From contig NZ_ANOH01000121.1 of the NCBI RefSeq assembly GCF_000346505.1, forward strand, positions 1 to 48,958: a DNA stretch of 48,958 bases. The letters are read 5' to 3'. This document shows positions 36,257-45,065 of this stretch, one piece after another. The position numbers were made by a program, and so were the translations under genes. The DNA comes from Aporhodopirellula sallentina SM41 (lineage in GTDB: Bacteria; Planctomycetota; Planctomycetia; Pirellulales; Pirellulaceae). The stretch's first letter is position 1. Each line of letters opens with the position of its first letter. Below the pieces are notes generated by a model. The model worked only from the letters and a program-made list of their open reading frames with translations. It was not told where the DNA came from and made no database searches.

Positions 36257-37699
36257 TCACCCGCGGTACAGGTTGGCGTCGATGTCGTGGCGTTTGAGAA
36301 GTTTATTCATTCCTTGCCGCGACAATCCCGCCTGCCGTGCCGCTTTCGCAATCACGCCGTCATGCCGTTCGAGCAAAGCGGACAAGTAAGCCCGGTCGGC
36401 TCGGTCGAGTGCCTCGTCCCTCGAAATCTCAGCCAAGTCATCGACGCCGGTTGATTCCGAGGTGGCGTCGGATGGGTCTAAAATCGCGGCGGGCAAGTCA
36501 GCCGCCTGCACCTGATCGCCTTTGGTCAGCGTAAGCGATCGTTCAATGACGTTGCGTAGTTCACGGATGTTGCCGGGCCAACGATACCGGCGAAAGCAAT
36601 CCAGCGTCTCTGCAGAAAAACCATGCACGCTCGATCCTGGCGTACGAAGTTGATCCAAGAAGTACTCCGCCAATAAGAAAATATCATCACCACGCTGTCT
36701 CAGTGGTGGCAACTCGATATGAATCACCGCCAAACGGTAAAACAAATCTCGACGGAACCGCTCGGCATCCACTTCGGCCTGGAGATCACGATTGGTCGCA
36801 CATAGAAAACGCGTGTCGACCCGCACGGGCTTGTCTTCACCGACCGGCGTGAACGTCTGCTCCTGAATGACCCGCAACAATTTCGACTGCGAAACCAACG
36901 GCAGTTCCCCGAGTTCATCGAAGAATGCCGTTCCACCATCGGCCGCTTTCAATTGTCCCGCTTGATCTTTCACCGCACCCGTGAACGATCCTTTGACATG
37001 ACCAAACAACGCTGACTCAAAGAGTGAATCAGGAATCGCGGTGCAGTCGATCACCTGCAGTTTCTTGCTCCCTCGCTGACTGCGGTTGTGGATCGCCCTC
37101 GCGATGATCTCTTTGCCGGTACCACTCTCGCCGGTAATCAGGACGCTCGTGTTGCTAGGTGCGACGCACTCAACAATCTCCATCACTTCGAGCATCTTCG
37201 GGCTTTGGCCAATCACGTCTCCAAACTCGGGCATCGCCGTGGTTGGGGCACCGGCGATATTTGCAGGCAGAGGCTCGGCGTGACCATTGTTTTGCGGTCG
37301 GGCCTCTTGTCTTTGGGTTTGTCGCGGTTGGGCGGGCAACGCACGCTGCACAGCAACCAACAACTCATCGAGCTTGACCGGTTTGAGTAGGTAATCGGTC
37401 ACTCCCAAACGGACGCTCTCGATCGCCGACTCGGTCGAAGGCACCCCGGTGACGATGATCATCGGCGTCTCGGGATACGCGGTGCGTCCTTCTTGAAGAA
37501 GTTCGAGCTTCAGGTTGCCCGGCATGTTGAGATCCGAGAGGATCAAATCGAACGAATGGTTTTGCAGAACGTCGATTGCATCGTGGGCGTCTTCGACACA
37601 CACGCACTCGAACCCCTCCTCGCGCAGGAACTCTGCCGTTGTCTCACGGTACAACGGCTCGTCGTCAGCGATCAGGATCTTCGGTGGCTGTTGATTCAT
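36257..37699 (-). CDS. NtrC-family sigma-54-dependent response regulator
   Basis: A 480-residue activator. Its N-terminal receiver (residues about 5-120) has ILIADDEP, phospho-acceptor Asp in [10 protein letters not shown] and Lys in LLKPVKL. A Gln/Arg-rich linker leads to the AAA+ domain (about 155-390) with Walker A GESGTGKE, the sigma-54 loop GSFTGA (GAFTGA in most relatives), Walker [11 protein letters not shown] and the arginine-finger region [13 protein letters not shown] Fis-type helix-turn-helix ([18 protein letters not shown]) ends it. It follows the histidine kinase gene by 7 nt, so the two form a two-component pair. Targets would have -24/-12 promoters; one candidate lies nearby. 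Confidence 0.94.
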   Translation of the reverse strand: MNQQPPKILIADDEPLYRETTAEFLREEGFECVCVEDAHDAIDVLQNHSFDLILSDLNMPGNLKLELLQEGRTAYPETPMIIVTGVPSTESAIESVRLGVTDYLLKPVKLDELLVAVQRALPAQPRQTQRQEARPQNNGHAEPLPANIAGAPTTAMPEFGDVIGQSPKMLEVMEIVECVAPSNTSVLITGESGTGKEIIARAIHNRSQRGSKKLQVIDCTAIPDSLFESALFGHVKGSFTGAVKDQAGQLKAADGGTAFFDELGELPLVSQSKLLRVIQEQTFTPVGEDKPVRVDTRFLCATNRDLQAEVDAERFRRDLFYRLAVIHIELPPLRQRGDDIFLLAEYFLDQLRTPGSSVHGFSAETLDCFRRYRWPGNIRELRNVIERSLTLTKGDQVQAADLPAAILDPSDATSESTGVDDLAEISRDEALDRADRAYLSALLERHDGVIAKAARQAGLSRQGMNKLLKRHDIDANLYRG

Positions 37700-37706
37700 A
37701 AGTGGC

Positions 37707-38921
37707 CTATATCGACGACAATCTGCGTGGCAATTCAACGGTAAAACAGGTGCCTTCGCCGATCCGGCTTTGCAAACGAATGTCGCCCCGCATTCCCTCG
37801 ACCAGTCCCTTCGTCACCGACAAACCCAGTCCCATTCCCTGGCCGACTTTCGCGATCTTGGTACTTACAAACGGAAAGAAGATTTTCTCTCGTAGTTCGT
37901 CAGGCACTCCACACCCAAAGTCCGTGACCTCAATCCGCACGCCACCGGTGGATGGTTTGACGGTGACCTGAACCCGTTCACCTTTCTCGGACGCTTGGAT
38001 CGCGTTGTGTATGAGGTTGATCAGGATTTGCTTGACCTCGCCCGCGCGAAGATGGACTTCGTTCATCTCGAGCCCTTCGCCGGCGGGCAGTGGGTCCGTA
38101 TCCCAGTCGACGGTCACGCGACTCTTGCGAGCGGTCGGCAAGGTGAGTGAGAGGACGTGCTGTTGAATTTCGTCCATCGAGAACGTGGACGCCGTCTGTT
38201 CGCTCGGGCGATAAAGTTGATACATCTGGTGCGTGATGCCGCTGATACGTTCGATTTCGTCGTCGATCAACTCGAGCTTGTCATAGTGTTTGACGTCCTT
38301 GGACAGATGCCGTTTCAACAAAGCGAACGCGTTGCGAATTCCGGCCAGCGGGTTGTTGATTTCGTGAGCGACTCCTGCGGCGAGTTCACCGATCGCGGCG
38401 AGTTGCTCCATCTTCAAACGATGTTCCTCGAGCTGTGCGATCTTCGCCGTTCGCTCTTGAACGAGTTGCTCGAGGTGTTCGTTCTGCAAACGCAACTGCT
38501 CCCGCATCGCGTGCTTTTCCGTGACATCACGAACACTCGCACGAAACCCGAGAGCCTCGCCGTCGCGGCCCCGCAACGGTTGCCACGAAATCGCTACCCA
38601 CGGTGTCGATCCGTCACGATGCAGCACGCGAAACTCGATGTTGTTCTTCGTACTGCCCCCGGCCGCATCCTTCATGTGCACAGCCATCCGTTGGCGATCA
38701 TCCGGAACAATCAGCGGCAACGGATAATCGTCCATCGCTAAACACTCATCAGGCGCGTAGCCGGTAAAACGCTCAACCGCCTCGTTGACCCACAGAACCT
38801 CTCCTTCCCCCGACAGCCAACTCTCCCAGTCGACAGTCCCTTCTGCGATCGCACGAAAATACTCTGGTGCAATCGGATCGCCGCGCCGGGGCGACTTCGC
38901 TGATGTCCACGATGACTCCAT
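37707..38921 (-). CDS. PAS-domain histidine kinase (NtrB-like)
   Basis: A 404-residue soluble kinase without membrane helices. One PAS domain (about 20-135, [20 protein letters not shown] to [11 protein letters not shown]) is joined by a coiled coil (about 135-175, [20 protein letters not shown]) to the HisKA domain with phosphorylated His in [16 protein letters not shown]. The ATPase domain has N-box [27 protein letters not shown] and [18 protein letters not shown]. It probably senses a cytoplasmic redox or ligand signal and phosphorylates the NtrC-type regulator encoded next. The order kinase then regulator is normal. Confidence 0.94.
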   Translation of the reverse strand: MESSWTSAKSPRRGDPIAPEYFRAIAEGTVDWESWLSGEGEVLWVNEAVERFTGYAPDECLAMDDYPLPLIVPDDRQRMAVHMKDAAGGSTKNNIEFRVLHRDGSTPWVAISWQPLRGRDGEALGFRASVRDVTEKHAMREQLRLQNEHLEQLVQERTAKIAQLEEHRLKMEQLAAIGELAAGVAHEINNPLAGIRNAFALLKRHLSKDVKHYDKLELIDDEIERISGITHQMYQLYRPSEQTASTFSMDEIQQHVLSLTLPTARKSRVTVDWDTDPLPAGEGLEMNEVHLRAGEVKQILINLIHNAIQASEKGERVQVTVKPSTGGVRIEVTDFGCGVPDELREKIFFPFVSTKIAKVGQGMGLGLSVTKGLVEGMRGDIRLQSRIGEGTCFTVELPRRLSSI

Positions 38922-38970
38922 TCCTCAATTTTAGACCAGACACCGGCAAAGGCGAATCCTGCCAACGAAC

Positions 38971-38986
38971 GTCAACCTCAGTTGAC
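38971..38986. promoter_or_regulatory. Perfect palindrome, candidate enhancer site for the NtrC-type regulator
   Basis: GTCAAC-N4-GTTGAC is a perfect 16-bp palindrome in the divergent region between the kinase/regulator unit and the small membrane protein gene. It is about 66 bp upstream of a -24/-12 element and 50 bp from the kinase start codon. A position near -100 is typical of upstream activating sites. Confidence 0.5.
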
Positions 38987-39050
38987 GCTGTGGCAACCGG
39001 GGTGAACACAAAACCGTCTCAAAGCGGCTCCTGCGCATCGAATACGCGAT

Positions 39051-39067
39051 TGGCTCGCATCGTGCAT
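39051..39067 (+). promoter_or_regulatory. Candidate sigma-54 promoter
   Basis: TTGGCTCGCATCGTGCAT has the invariant GG and GC exactly 10 nt apart. It matches TGGCACG-N4-TTGCA except at one base in each half and at the purine after CACG. It points at the small membrane-protein gene about 117 nt downstream. An NtrC-family activator is encoded next door. Confidence 0.5.
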
Positions 39068-39183
39068 GAATGTCCGGTCGTTTCAATCTCGCTTCTGCGA
39101 AGAAGCCAACTCACTCGCGTTTTCATGGAAGAATCGGACCAGGCCCGTCTTCGCGAATAACGCCTACACCGGAGGCAGTGCCA

Positions 39184-39441
39184 ATGGTTCCTGCTCTTGT
39201 CTCGCATCAACCTCGCGTTCCGCGTCCACCGAAAACGACGTGGTCGGACCAGACAAACAACGTTGGATTACGTTCCGCTCGCTACCAAGTCAAGAAAGAT
39301 CCGGCGAACCTCTGTGACGAAGACCGCTACTTTATGCGGCTCGTTGTGATGATGCTCGCGTTCACGGTTTTGCCGGCGTTGCTAGTCATCGCATACATCA
39401 TCTTCTACCCTGAATCGTTCCAGTACGACCTCGTCCGATAG
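39184..39441 (+). CDS. Small single-pass membrane protein
   Basis: An 85-residue protein with a polar Arg/Lys-rich N-terminus, one membrane helix near residues 53-76 (LVVMMLAFTVLPALLVIAYI) and a short tail (YPESFQYDLVR). GGAGG with an 8-nt spacer sits before the chosen ATG, the best ribosome site in the area. I do not recognise a family. A sigma-54-like promoter and palindrome upstream suggest control by the adjacent NtrC-type regulator. The N-terminus is likely cytoplasmic by the positive-inside rule. Confidence 0.65.
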   Translation: MVPALVSHQPRVPRPPKTTWSDQTNNVGLRSARYQVKKDPANLCDEDRYFMRLVVMMLAFTVLPALLVIAYIIFYPESFQYDLVR

Positions 39442-39571
39442 TTCCGCGACGTTGCCGTTCTTCGCCGATCAAGTCGATTGCGTATACGAAGGACTTGAGG
39501 CCGAAACACCCCATCGTCCCTCGCTCGCATATCGATTCACTGCGACCAAAGCCTCATCGCTGCAAACAGTT

Positions 39572-40801
39572 CTAAACGGCAGCAAGCGGTTGCTTCGGCC
39601 CAAAGAACTCACAGTGCAATCGATCAGAATCGACGCCCAATTCGTTCAACGATCTTTCGATCGATAGCATGAACGGCTTCGGCCCGCAGAAGTAATACAA
39701 CGCGTCCGCGGTCGGGGTATTCTCGGCGAGATACTCCTTGGTAACCAACCCGACGTCGTCGCATTTCCCGTCCGACTCATCGGTCGGTAGCGGAGCGTCG
39801 TAAATAAAACGTGTCACCACGGGGGCTTCGCGATCAGCCAGACCGCGGACCTCATCACGAAACGCATGGGCGCCACTATTTCGGGCCGCCTGCAGGAAGT
39901 ACACGGGCGTTTTGTTGCCTGCCGCCACCAACGCTTTAGCCATCGACAACAGCGGCGTTACCCCAATCCCGCCGGCAATGAACACGACCGGACGTTCCAA
40001 GGGAGACTGAACATCCAGGGTGAATTCACCGCATGGCGGTCCCAAGGCGATAACGTCGCCAACACCGACATGATCATGCAAATAGTTGGAAATCACTCCA
40101 TCGGGTGCCTCAGCCGCTCCGGCAACTTCCCGTTTAACGCTGATTCGAAAGTAACCGGTACCCGGACAATCCGAAAGGCTGTAGTTGCGCGGCGAAGTTG
40201 GCGTTGACGGATGATCCAAGTGAACCGTGATGTACTGACCGGGCAGAAACGTCGGCAACGCTCCATCGTCTGCGGGCTTCAAATAGAACGAAGTCACAAT
40301 GTCGCTCTCGGCAATCTTCCGTTCGACAAGGAAGTCTCGCTTGCCATTCCAACCGCCGGGTTGGTTTTGCAAGTGATCGTAAATTTCGTTTTCTCGGCCA
40401 ATGCAAACGTCCGCCAACAAACCGTACGCTTCCCCGACTGCCGCACAAATCTCGTCGGTGGCGGCGTCGCCCATCACATCTTTGATCGCATCGATCAGGT
40501 GTTTTCCCACGATCGGATAGTGTTCCGGCTTCACACCGAGCGAACAGTGCTTCTGTGCGATCAACTCCACTTCCGAACCGAGCACATCGAGATTATCGAT
40601 GTTTGCAAAATAGGCACAGATGGCCCCCGCAAGCGCGGCAGGCTGCTGTCCGCTCTGTTGATGGGCCTGATTGAAGAACGCTTTCACCTCGGGATTGCCA
40701 GCGAACATCCGCTGATAAAACTTGCAGGTGATCGTATCGGCGTTGGCCGCAACCGCCGGCGTGACTTGCTTGATGATTCGGATGGTTTGTTCGCTGAGCA
40801 T
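39572..40801 (-). CDS. hmp: Flavohemoglobin, nitric oxide dioxygenase
   Basis: A 409-residue flavohemoglobin. The globin domain (1-140) has Tyr29 (KFYQRMF), Gln53 (SGQQPAAL) and proximal His85 (AQKHCSLGV), the same numbers as E. coli Hmp. The FAD domain (about 150-260) has [10 protein letters not shown] and RNYSLSD, and the NAD domain (about 265-400) has [15 protein letters not shown] and YFCGPKPFM. It converts NO to nitrate in the cytoplasm. The ATG was set by alignment with Hmp and by an AAGG site; upstream in-frame codons are not family-like. A possible 47-residue membrane peptide gene lies 32 nt upstream. No NsrR or NorR site was recognised. Confidence 0.96.
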   Translation of the reverse strand: MLSEQTIRIIKQVTPAVAANADTITCKFYQRMFAGNPEVKAFFNQAHQQSGQQPAALAGAICAYFANIDNLDVLGSEVELIAQKHCSLGVKPEHYPIVGKHLIDAIKDVMGDAATDEICAAVGEAYGLLADVCIGRENEIYDHLQNQPGGWNGKRDFLVERKIAESDIVTSFYLKPADDGALPTFLPGQYITVHLDHPSTPTSPRNYSLSDCPGTGYFRISVKREVAGAAEAPDGVISNYLHDHVGVGDVIALGPPCGEFTLDVQSPLERPVVFIAGGIGVTPLLSMAKALVAAGNKTPVYFLQAARNSGAHAFRDEVRGLADREAPVVTRFIYDAPLPTDESDGKCDDVGLVTKEYLAENTPTADALYYFCGPKPFMLSIERSLNELGVDSDRLHCEFFGPKQPLAAV

Positions 40802-40833
40802 AAGAAACCTTCGAAAGAGAGAACGCGGTGAAA

Positions 40834-40977
40834 TCAACCGAACAACAGTCCACCGATCACCCCGAATGCAAACGCGATAACACCGCGAACAATCACCAGG
40901 AAGACCGCAACCGAGCCGGACAAAACAAACACCAAAAGGTGCACATTGCCCAATCCTACGCACGGCAATATCTGCAT
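40834..40977 (-). CDS. Possible 47-residue membrane peptide upstream of hmp
   Basis: An ATG-started frame of 47 residues ends 32 nt before hmp. After ten mixed residues it is almost wholly hydrophobic ([20 protein letters not shown] then [12 protein letters not shown]), the profile of a one- or two-pass small membrane protein. There is no strong ribosome site, so translation is uncertain. The start overlaps TTGACATG; TTGACA with TAGGAT 18 nt on could instead be the hmp promoter (40953-40982), and both readings cannot easily be right. No family is recognised. Confidence 0.45.
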   Translation of the reverse strand: MQILPCVGLGNVHLLVFVLSGSVAVFLVIVRGVIAFAFGVIGGLLFG

Positions 40978-41079
40978 GTCAAGGAGCAGTTTTCAAGTCC
41001 GTTCGATTCTCCAACGGAACGCCGAGCGACGAGACACGTAGCGATAAGACACCGAGCAACCCAGCCGCGTTCCTCGGCT

Positions 41080-41548
41080 TCAGCAATCACATTCCTCCCA
41101 TTCGCTCGACTTTGGTTGAGAGAAGATTCCGTGATAACTCGGCAGCCGAATCGCATAGGCGAGCACCGCGAATGTTATCGCCAGCACCGTCAACATGACG
41201 CCGAAGATCGAGAAGCCCAACACGAGACAACCGGTCGTGATCACTAAAAAACAACCCGCCCATACCAACTCCGGTTGCCGAGGGAGCCGAAAGACGTTGC
41301 AAAACAAAAAGAAGTACCCGAGCACAAATGGGAACAACCATGCGAGTTCGCCAAACCGATCGAGCCCCCAGCGAATGCGTGTACGTCTGGTGCAAACGCA
41401 TGAAAGCGTACTTGCCCGCGAGTCGAGAAAACGCATCGAGATCCGGAAGCACGTTCCCCACCATCACGCCTGCCGCCAATGCGGGATGACTGTCCAATGT
41501 CCCCGCAGCTACAACGGATCCGATCAATGCATGAGTGGCAATGTCCAT
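41080..41548 (-). pseudogene. DUF457/YdjM-like membrane protein with a frameshift
   Basis: The N-terminal frame MDIATHALIGSVVAAGTL, GNVLPDLDAFSRLAG and the motif HQTYTHSLG define the DUF457 membrane-bound (putative metal-dependent hydrolase) family. Family character stops at a run of five G (41365-41369 on the plus strand as C), and another frame resumes with GLDRFGELAWLFPFVLGYFF and two more hydrophobic segments, ending at 41080. Joined length is about 155 residues, near the short end of the family. The homopolymer makes a sequencing indel quite possible. Confidence 0.75.
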
Positions 41549-41595
41549 GCAGGCATTCTACCGCAGAGCGATCTTGCGAGTGCGGGCGAGCCCTA

Positions 41596-43128
41596 TCATC
41601 CCGTTGAGGAAATTAAGTCGCGTTCGGATCGGTGCCTGCCGCGTGCCAGCCAGTATCCCACCGCGAAGATGACGCTGATCACGGTAAACGCGGCTGAGAT
41701 CAGCAAGAACACCATCACGTGCGCGTACTCCTGACCTTCATAGATTTTCAGGCTGGTGCTGCCTTGGAACAAACTGACCCAATGGAAAATCGCCCACGCC
41801 CCACACAACGCCGCAGAGATCGCTAGCTGAACAAACTTTGTCGTCCGTTTTACCATCAGCCATCCTTGATAAACCACATACCCGTGCACGGGCAAGACAA
41901 TCAATGTTTCAAACATCAATAGCGCCGGCATGTGCTCGATCACTACAGGATTGCTGCCATCACGGGCGACGATTAACAAAGCCCCCACGAACGCCCAGAT
42001 AAAGCTCCCCACACTGATCCCGATCGCCGACCATCCCAGTCTTGCTTCCCAATCTCGGTATCGCAGCGAGAACTGAAGTCGCTCCCATCGGCTTTCTGGT
42101 TTTGCCGACAGTGTCTCTCCACTGAGAAACCGGCCGAGATCGTCGGCGAGTGCTTTTGCAGACTCGTACCGACGTTCGGGTTCCTTCCGCAAACACTTCA
42201 TGCAGATCGTCTCGAGACGTTTCGACAACTCCGGTCGAATCGTTCTCGGACTTCGAACGGGTTCGTTGTGAAGCATCAAAATCGCTTCGGGGAGCGTCGT
42301 CGCCGGATGCGGCGTCTCTCCCGTTAACATCCGATACAGGACCGCACCGATCGAATAGATATCGGATTGTTTGGTGATCCTTTTCCGGCCAAACATTGCC
42401 TGTTCGGGCGACATGAAATTCGGCGTGCCTGCCAAGACGCTAGTCGACACAGACGCCGATTGTTCAACGCCGCACAGTCCGAAATCCAACACCACCGGAC
42501 TGAACCCGGACGGCGATTCAGAGGACGCATTCAAAAGGATATTCTGAGGCTTGATGTCTCGGTGGACGACGCCTTGTTCGTGCCCGTAGTGGATCGCCGC
42601 GGCGATGTCACGCACCCATTCAGCCGCCTGCTTTTCGTCGACGGGGTCGTCTTTCCGCGCATCCATCCATTTCCCGAGATGCTGCGAGTCGATGTACGGC
42701 ATCACGTAGTAATGCAGCTTCCCCTCAACGCCACAGTCGAAAACGGGAATGATCCCGGGGTGACGCAGCGTTCCCGCGATCTGGGCCTCGCGAAGAAACC
42801 GCTCGACTCCTTCTTCACTATCGGTGATCTCAGGGCGTGCGATCTTGACCGCAACCTCACGATGGAGCTCGGTGTCGCTGGCGAGAAAAACAATGCCGTA
42901 GCCGCCGCGGCCGATCTCTCGAATGAGTTTGTACCGGCCGATCGTCCCGAGCGTTCCTCTGCTCAGACCGGGCGTATCGAGAGAGGGCAGTTCGCTCGCC
43001 TCAGGGCCATGGGAGCCTTTCGTCGTCTGCGACTGCGTCTTCGCTTGATCTGTATCGAGAGATGGTTTGGTAACGCCGTCGAAACCAGCCCCCCTGTTTT
43101 CCTTTGCCAACGGAATCCCCGCAATCAA
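41596..43128 (-). CDS. Ser/Thr protein kinase with four C-terminal membrane helices
   Basis: A 510-residue Hanks-type kinase. A disordered 60-residue leader precedes the kinase domain (about 65-335), with GRGGYG, VAVKIARPE, VVHRDIKPQNILL, VLDFGLCG, MSPEQAM and SDIYSIG. After a basic linker come four hydrophobic helices (about 368-390, 400-425, 432-453 and 470-497), a membrane domain in place of the usual single helix plus sensor. A stop codon lies just upstream and the only early start is TTG, without a clear ribosome site. The membrane domain may itself be the sensor. Partners are unknown. Confidence 0.9.
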   Translation of the reverse strand: MIAGIPLAKENRGAGFDGVTKPSLDTDQAKTQSQTTKGSHGPEASELPSLDTPGLSRGTLGTIGRYKLIREIGRGGYGIVFLASDTELHREVAVKIARPEITDSEEGVERFLREAQIAGTLRHPGIIPVFDCGVEGKLHYYVMPYIDSQHLGKWMDARKDDPVDEKQAAEWVRDIAAAIHYGHEQGVVHRDIKPQNILLNASSESPSGFSPVVLDFGLCGVEQSASVSTSVLAGTPNFMSPEQAMFGRKRITKQSDIYSIGAVLYRMLTGETPHPATTLPEAILMLHNEPVRSPRTIRPELSKRLETICMKCLRKEPERRYESAKALADDLGRFLSGETLSAKPESRWERLQFSLRYRDWEARLGWSAIGISVGSFIWAFVGALLIVARDGSNPVVIEHMPALLMFETLIVLPVHGYVVYQGWLMVKRTTKFVQLAISAALCGAWAIFHWVSLFQGSTSLKIYEGQEYAHVMVFLLISAAFTVISVIFAVGYWLARGRHRSERDLISSTG

Positions 43129-43335
43129 TGATGCCCAATCACTTCGGCAGCAGGAGGGACTTCACCGCTCGAACCAATTCCCAGGGCTCTTTCATCAAAG
43201 TGCCTCTCTCACTCCATGCCCCGAATTCCAACAGTCCTCCCGCCGCCTTTTTATCCCCAGCATCTTGAACACATACCCCATTCATTGCAATGCAAAATGC
43301 TGCCCCCAACAGGAAAGCATCACAACCGCCCCCCT

Positions 43336-43391
43336 GAACCTTGCAACCTGGACCTTGCAACCTGAACCTTGCAACCTGAACCCTGCATCCT
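43336..43391 (+). repeat. Tandem 14-bp repeat, four units
   Basis: The unit GAACCTTGCAACCT occurs three times with one substitution and a fourth time degenerate. It lies in a 466-nt gap (43129-43594) with no gene that I can support; a 112-residue minus-strand frame there is Gly/Leu/Cys-rich because of the repeat. Confidence 0.85.
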
Positions 43392-43594
43392 TGCGTCTCT
43401 GCGTCTAAATCCAACAACCCTACCCCAGCGAAACCCCCGCCCCTCGCCAAGCCCAACCCAATGCGCAACCTTTCCAAACCTCACCCCTCACCCTTCAAAC
43501 TTCGCCCCACCTCCCTCCTTGCCAGACATCTAACCTGCCAATGCGAACGATCCGATTTCCGAATCGTCGCTGCGAGTTTTCGTTGGGTGAATGG

Positions 43595-44221
43595 ATGATG
43601 CGTAAACGAATGATGTATCTCACGAGTATCGCGGTACTGGTTGCGGTCGGAGTGTTTGTGTTCAACAAATCCACGCGAGCCGGCTACGAATCAGCCGAAT
43701 ACAAAGTCATCGAGTCCGACGGCAACTTTGAAGTCCGCGAATACCCCGACCTGATGCTGGTTGCAACGTCGACCAAAATTGACGCACAAGGTCGCGACGG
43801 CAGTTTCATGAAACTTTTTCGCTACATCAGCGGCGCGAACGAATCCGAACAGAAGATCTCGATGACAACGCCAGTGTTCATGGAGAACGACAAAGCGGAT
43901 TCGGAAGTCCAGATGGGGTTCGTGATGCCGAAAGAAGTTGCGGTCGAAGGCGTACCGTCGCCTACCGGTCCCGACGTCGACGTACGCAAACGAGCCGGCG
44001 GACGCTTCGCCGTCCTACGATTCTCCGGTCGACTCAACAAGAAGCTCGCCAAGGAATCCGAAGCCAAACTCCGAGCCTGGATGAAATCGAAAGGACTCGT
44101 TGCCAACGATTCATTCGCAACGCCCGGCGAATCAGGCAGTGGCGTCGAAACCGCATCCTACGACCCTCCCTTCACCCCCGGCCCCCTTCGTCGAAACGAA
44201 GTCCTAATCCGGCTGAAGTAG
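43595..44221 (+). CDS. SOUL-family heme-binding-like protein
   Basis: A protein of about 208 residues with an N-terminal membrane or signal segment (YLTSIAVLVAVGVFVFN) followed by a SOUL domain: YESAEYKVIESDGNFEVREY, FMKLFRYISGANESEQKISM, TTPVFM and FAVLRFSGRLN are the family landmarks. In bacteria these are usually membrane-anchored with the domain outside. The heme link comes from vertebrate homologues and may not hold. The start is ambiguous among three ATGs within 16 nt; an ATG farther upstream would put 18 residues before the hydrophobic segment. Confidence 0.88.
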   Translation: MMRKRMMYLTSIAVLVAVGVFVFNKSTRAGYESAEYKVIESDGNFEVREYPDLMLVATSTKIDAQGRDGSFMKLFRYISGANESEQKISMTTPVFMENDKADSEVQMGFVMPKEVAVEGVPSPTGPDVDVRKRAGGRFAVLRFSGRLNKKLAKESEAKLRAWMKSKGLVANDSFATPGESGSGVETASYDPPFTPGPLRRNEVLIRLK

Positions 44222-44254
44222 CCCACATGTCGGTGATGTCAACTCCGTTTTCGC

Positions 44255-44330
44255 GTAGTGGATCTTGTTGAAGATCCCACCAGCATACCGAGTCCCTCAC
44301 CCACGAAGGATCTTTCACAAGATCCACTAC
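44255..44330. repeat. Dispersed hairpin element, copy 2
   Basis: The same 13-bp arms as the element at 18613 (GTAGTGGATCTTG and complement), with inner arms AAGATCC and GGATCTT, and a longer, unrelated loop. It begins 34 nt after the SOUL gene stop and may serve as its 3' hairpin. Confidence 0.87.
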
Positions 44331-44537
44331 ATTTCTAATTCCGACACTACGATGGCTTCATCGGAACAGAAGGCGCGGTGCGACGGTCGCGCATCGTTCA
44401 TTCATCGGCACATTCGACTTTCATTCGAATTTGCTCCAACCGAGGTGCTCGGCGCACAGCCCAGCTCATCATTCCAACGCTGGAACGTCATTAGAAATGA
44501 TCGTGCTGGATGATTCCGTCGCGAGATGGCGAGTGAA

Positions 44538-44870
44538 TCAGGCCTTCTTGACGAATTCGGACTTCAGCGACATTGCTCCGATGCCGTCGATCTTGCAGTC
44601 GATGTCGTGATCACCGTCGACGATGCGGATCTTCTTCACCTTGGTGCCGCCTTTCACCACGCCACCGTTAAACTTCAAGTCTTTGATGACGATGACTGAG
44701 TCGCCGTTTTCGAGCACGTTCCCGTTCGCATCGCGAGTGATCTCATCTTCGGCGGCAGCCACTTCGTCGGCCGGCGACCATTCGTGGTTGCATGTTGGAC
44801 AGACGAGCAAGGGTCCGTCCTCATAGGTGAATTCGCCGTCGCACTGTGGGCAGTTAGGTAGATCGCTCAT
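44538..44870 (-). CDS. yjdM: YjdM/PhnA zinc-ribbon protein
   Basis: A 110-residue protein of the PhnA/YjdM family. An N-terminal zinc ribbon (NCPQCDGEFTYEDG then LVCPTCNHEW) has two CxxC pairs, followed by the compact domain NGNVLENGDSVIVIKDLKFN, GGTKVKKIRIV and DCKIDGIGAMSLKSEFVKK. Despite older naming it is not a phosphonoacetate hydrolase, and its role is unclear. The chosen ATG matches the usual family start; upstream in-frame codons run into a hairpin. It stands alone on the minus strand. Confidence 0.92.
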   Translation of the reverse strand: MSDLPNCPQCDGEFTYEDGPLLVCPTCNHEWSPADEVAAAEDEITRDANGNVLENGDSVIVIKDLKFNGGVVKGGTKVKKIRIVDGDHDIDCKIDGIGAMSLKSEFVKKA

Positions 44871-44946
44871 TGGTTCGTTCTTGGGACTGGTGGAGTAAGG
44901 TGGAGATTGTCGCATATGAGCAAAAGATGAAAAGGTGACGAAATAG

Positions 44947-44982
44947 AAAACCCCCGCGGGGATGACTCCTCCGCGGGCGTTT
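44947..44982 (-). terminator. GC-rich hairpin with T-run
   Basis: On the minus strand, GCCCGCGGAGGAG and its near-complement form a stable stem followed by TTTTCTATTT, an intrinsic terminator pattern. Transcripts ending here would come from the decayed region to the right. The plus strand also ends in a short T-run, so it may work both ways. Confidence 0.5.
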
Positions 44983-45065
44983 CGGATTTCAATTCGTTTT
45001 GCAACCGCCCCATCGACGAATCCGACTTCGCAGACAAAGCGAAAAGTGTCGCGGTCCAAGAACAA

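Noticed and set aside
40953-40982. TTGACA-18-TAGGAT as the hmp promoter
   Set aside because: Plausible hexamers, but they overlap the start of the 47-residue frame and the spacer is 18 nt; recorded under that feature only.
43139-43477. 112-residue minus-strand open frame between the second kinase and the SOUL gene
   Set aside because: Its sequence follows the 14-bp tandem repeat (GCRVQVARFRLQ-type repeats); no ribosome site or family match.
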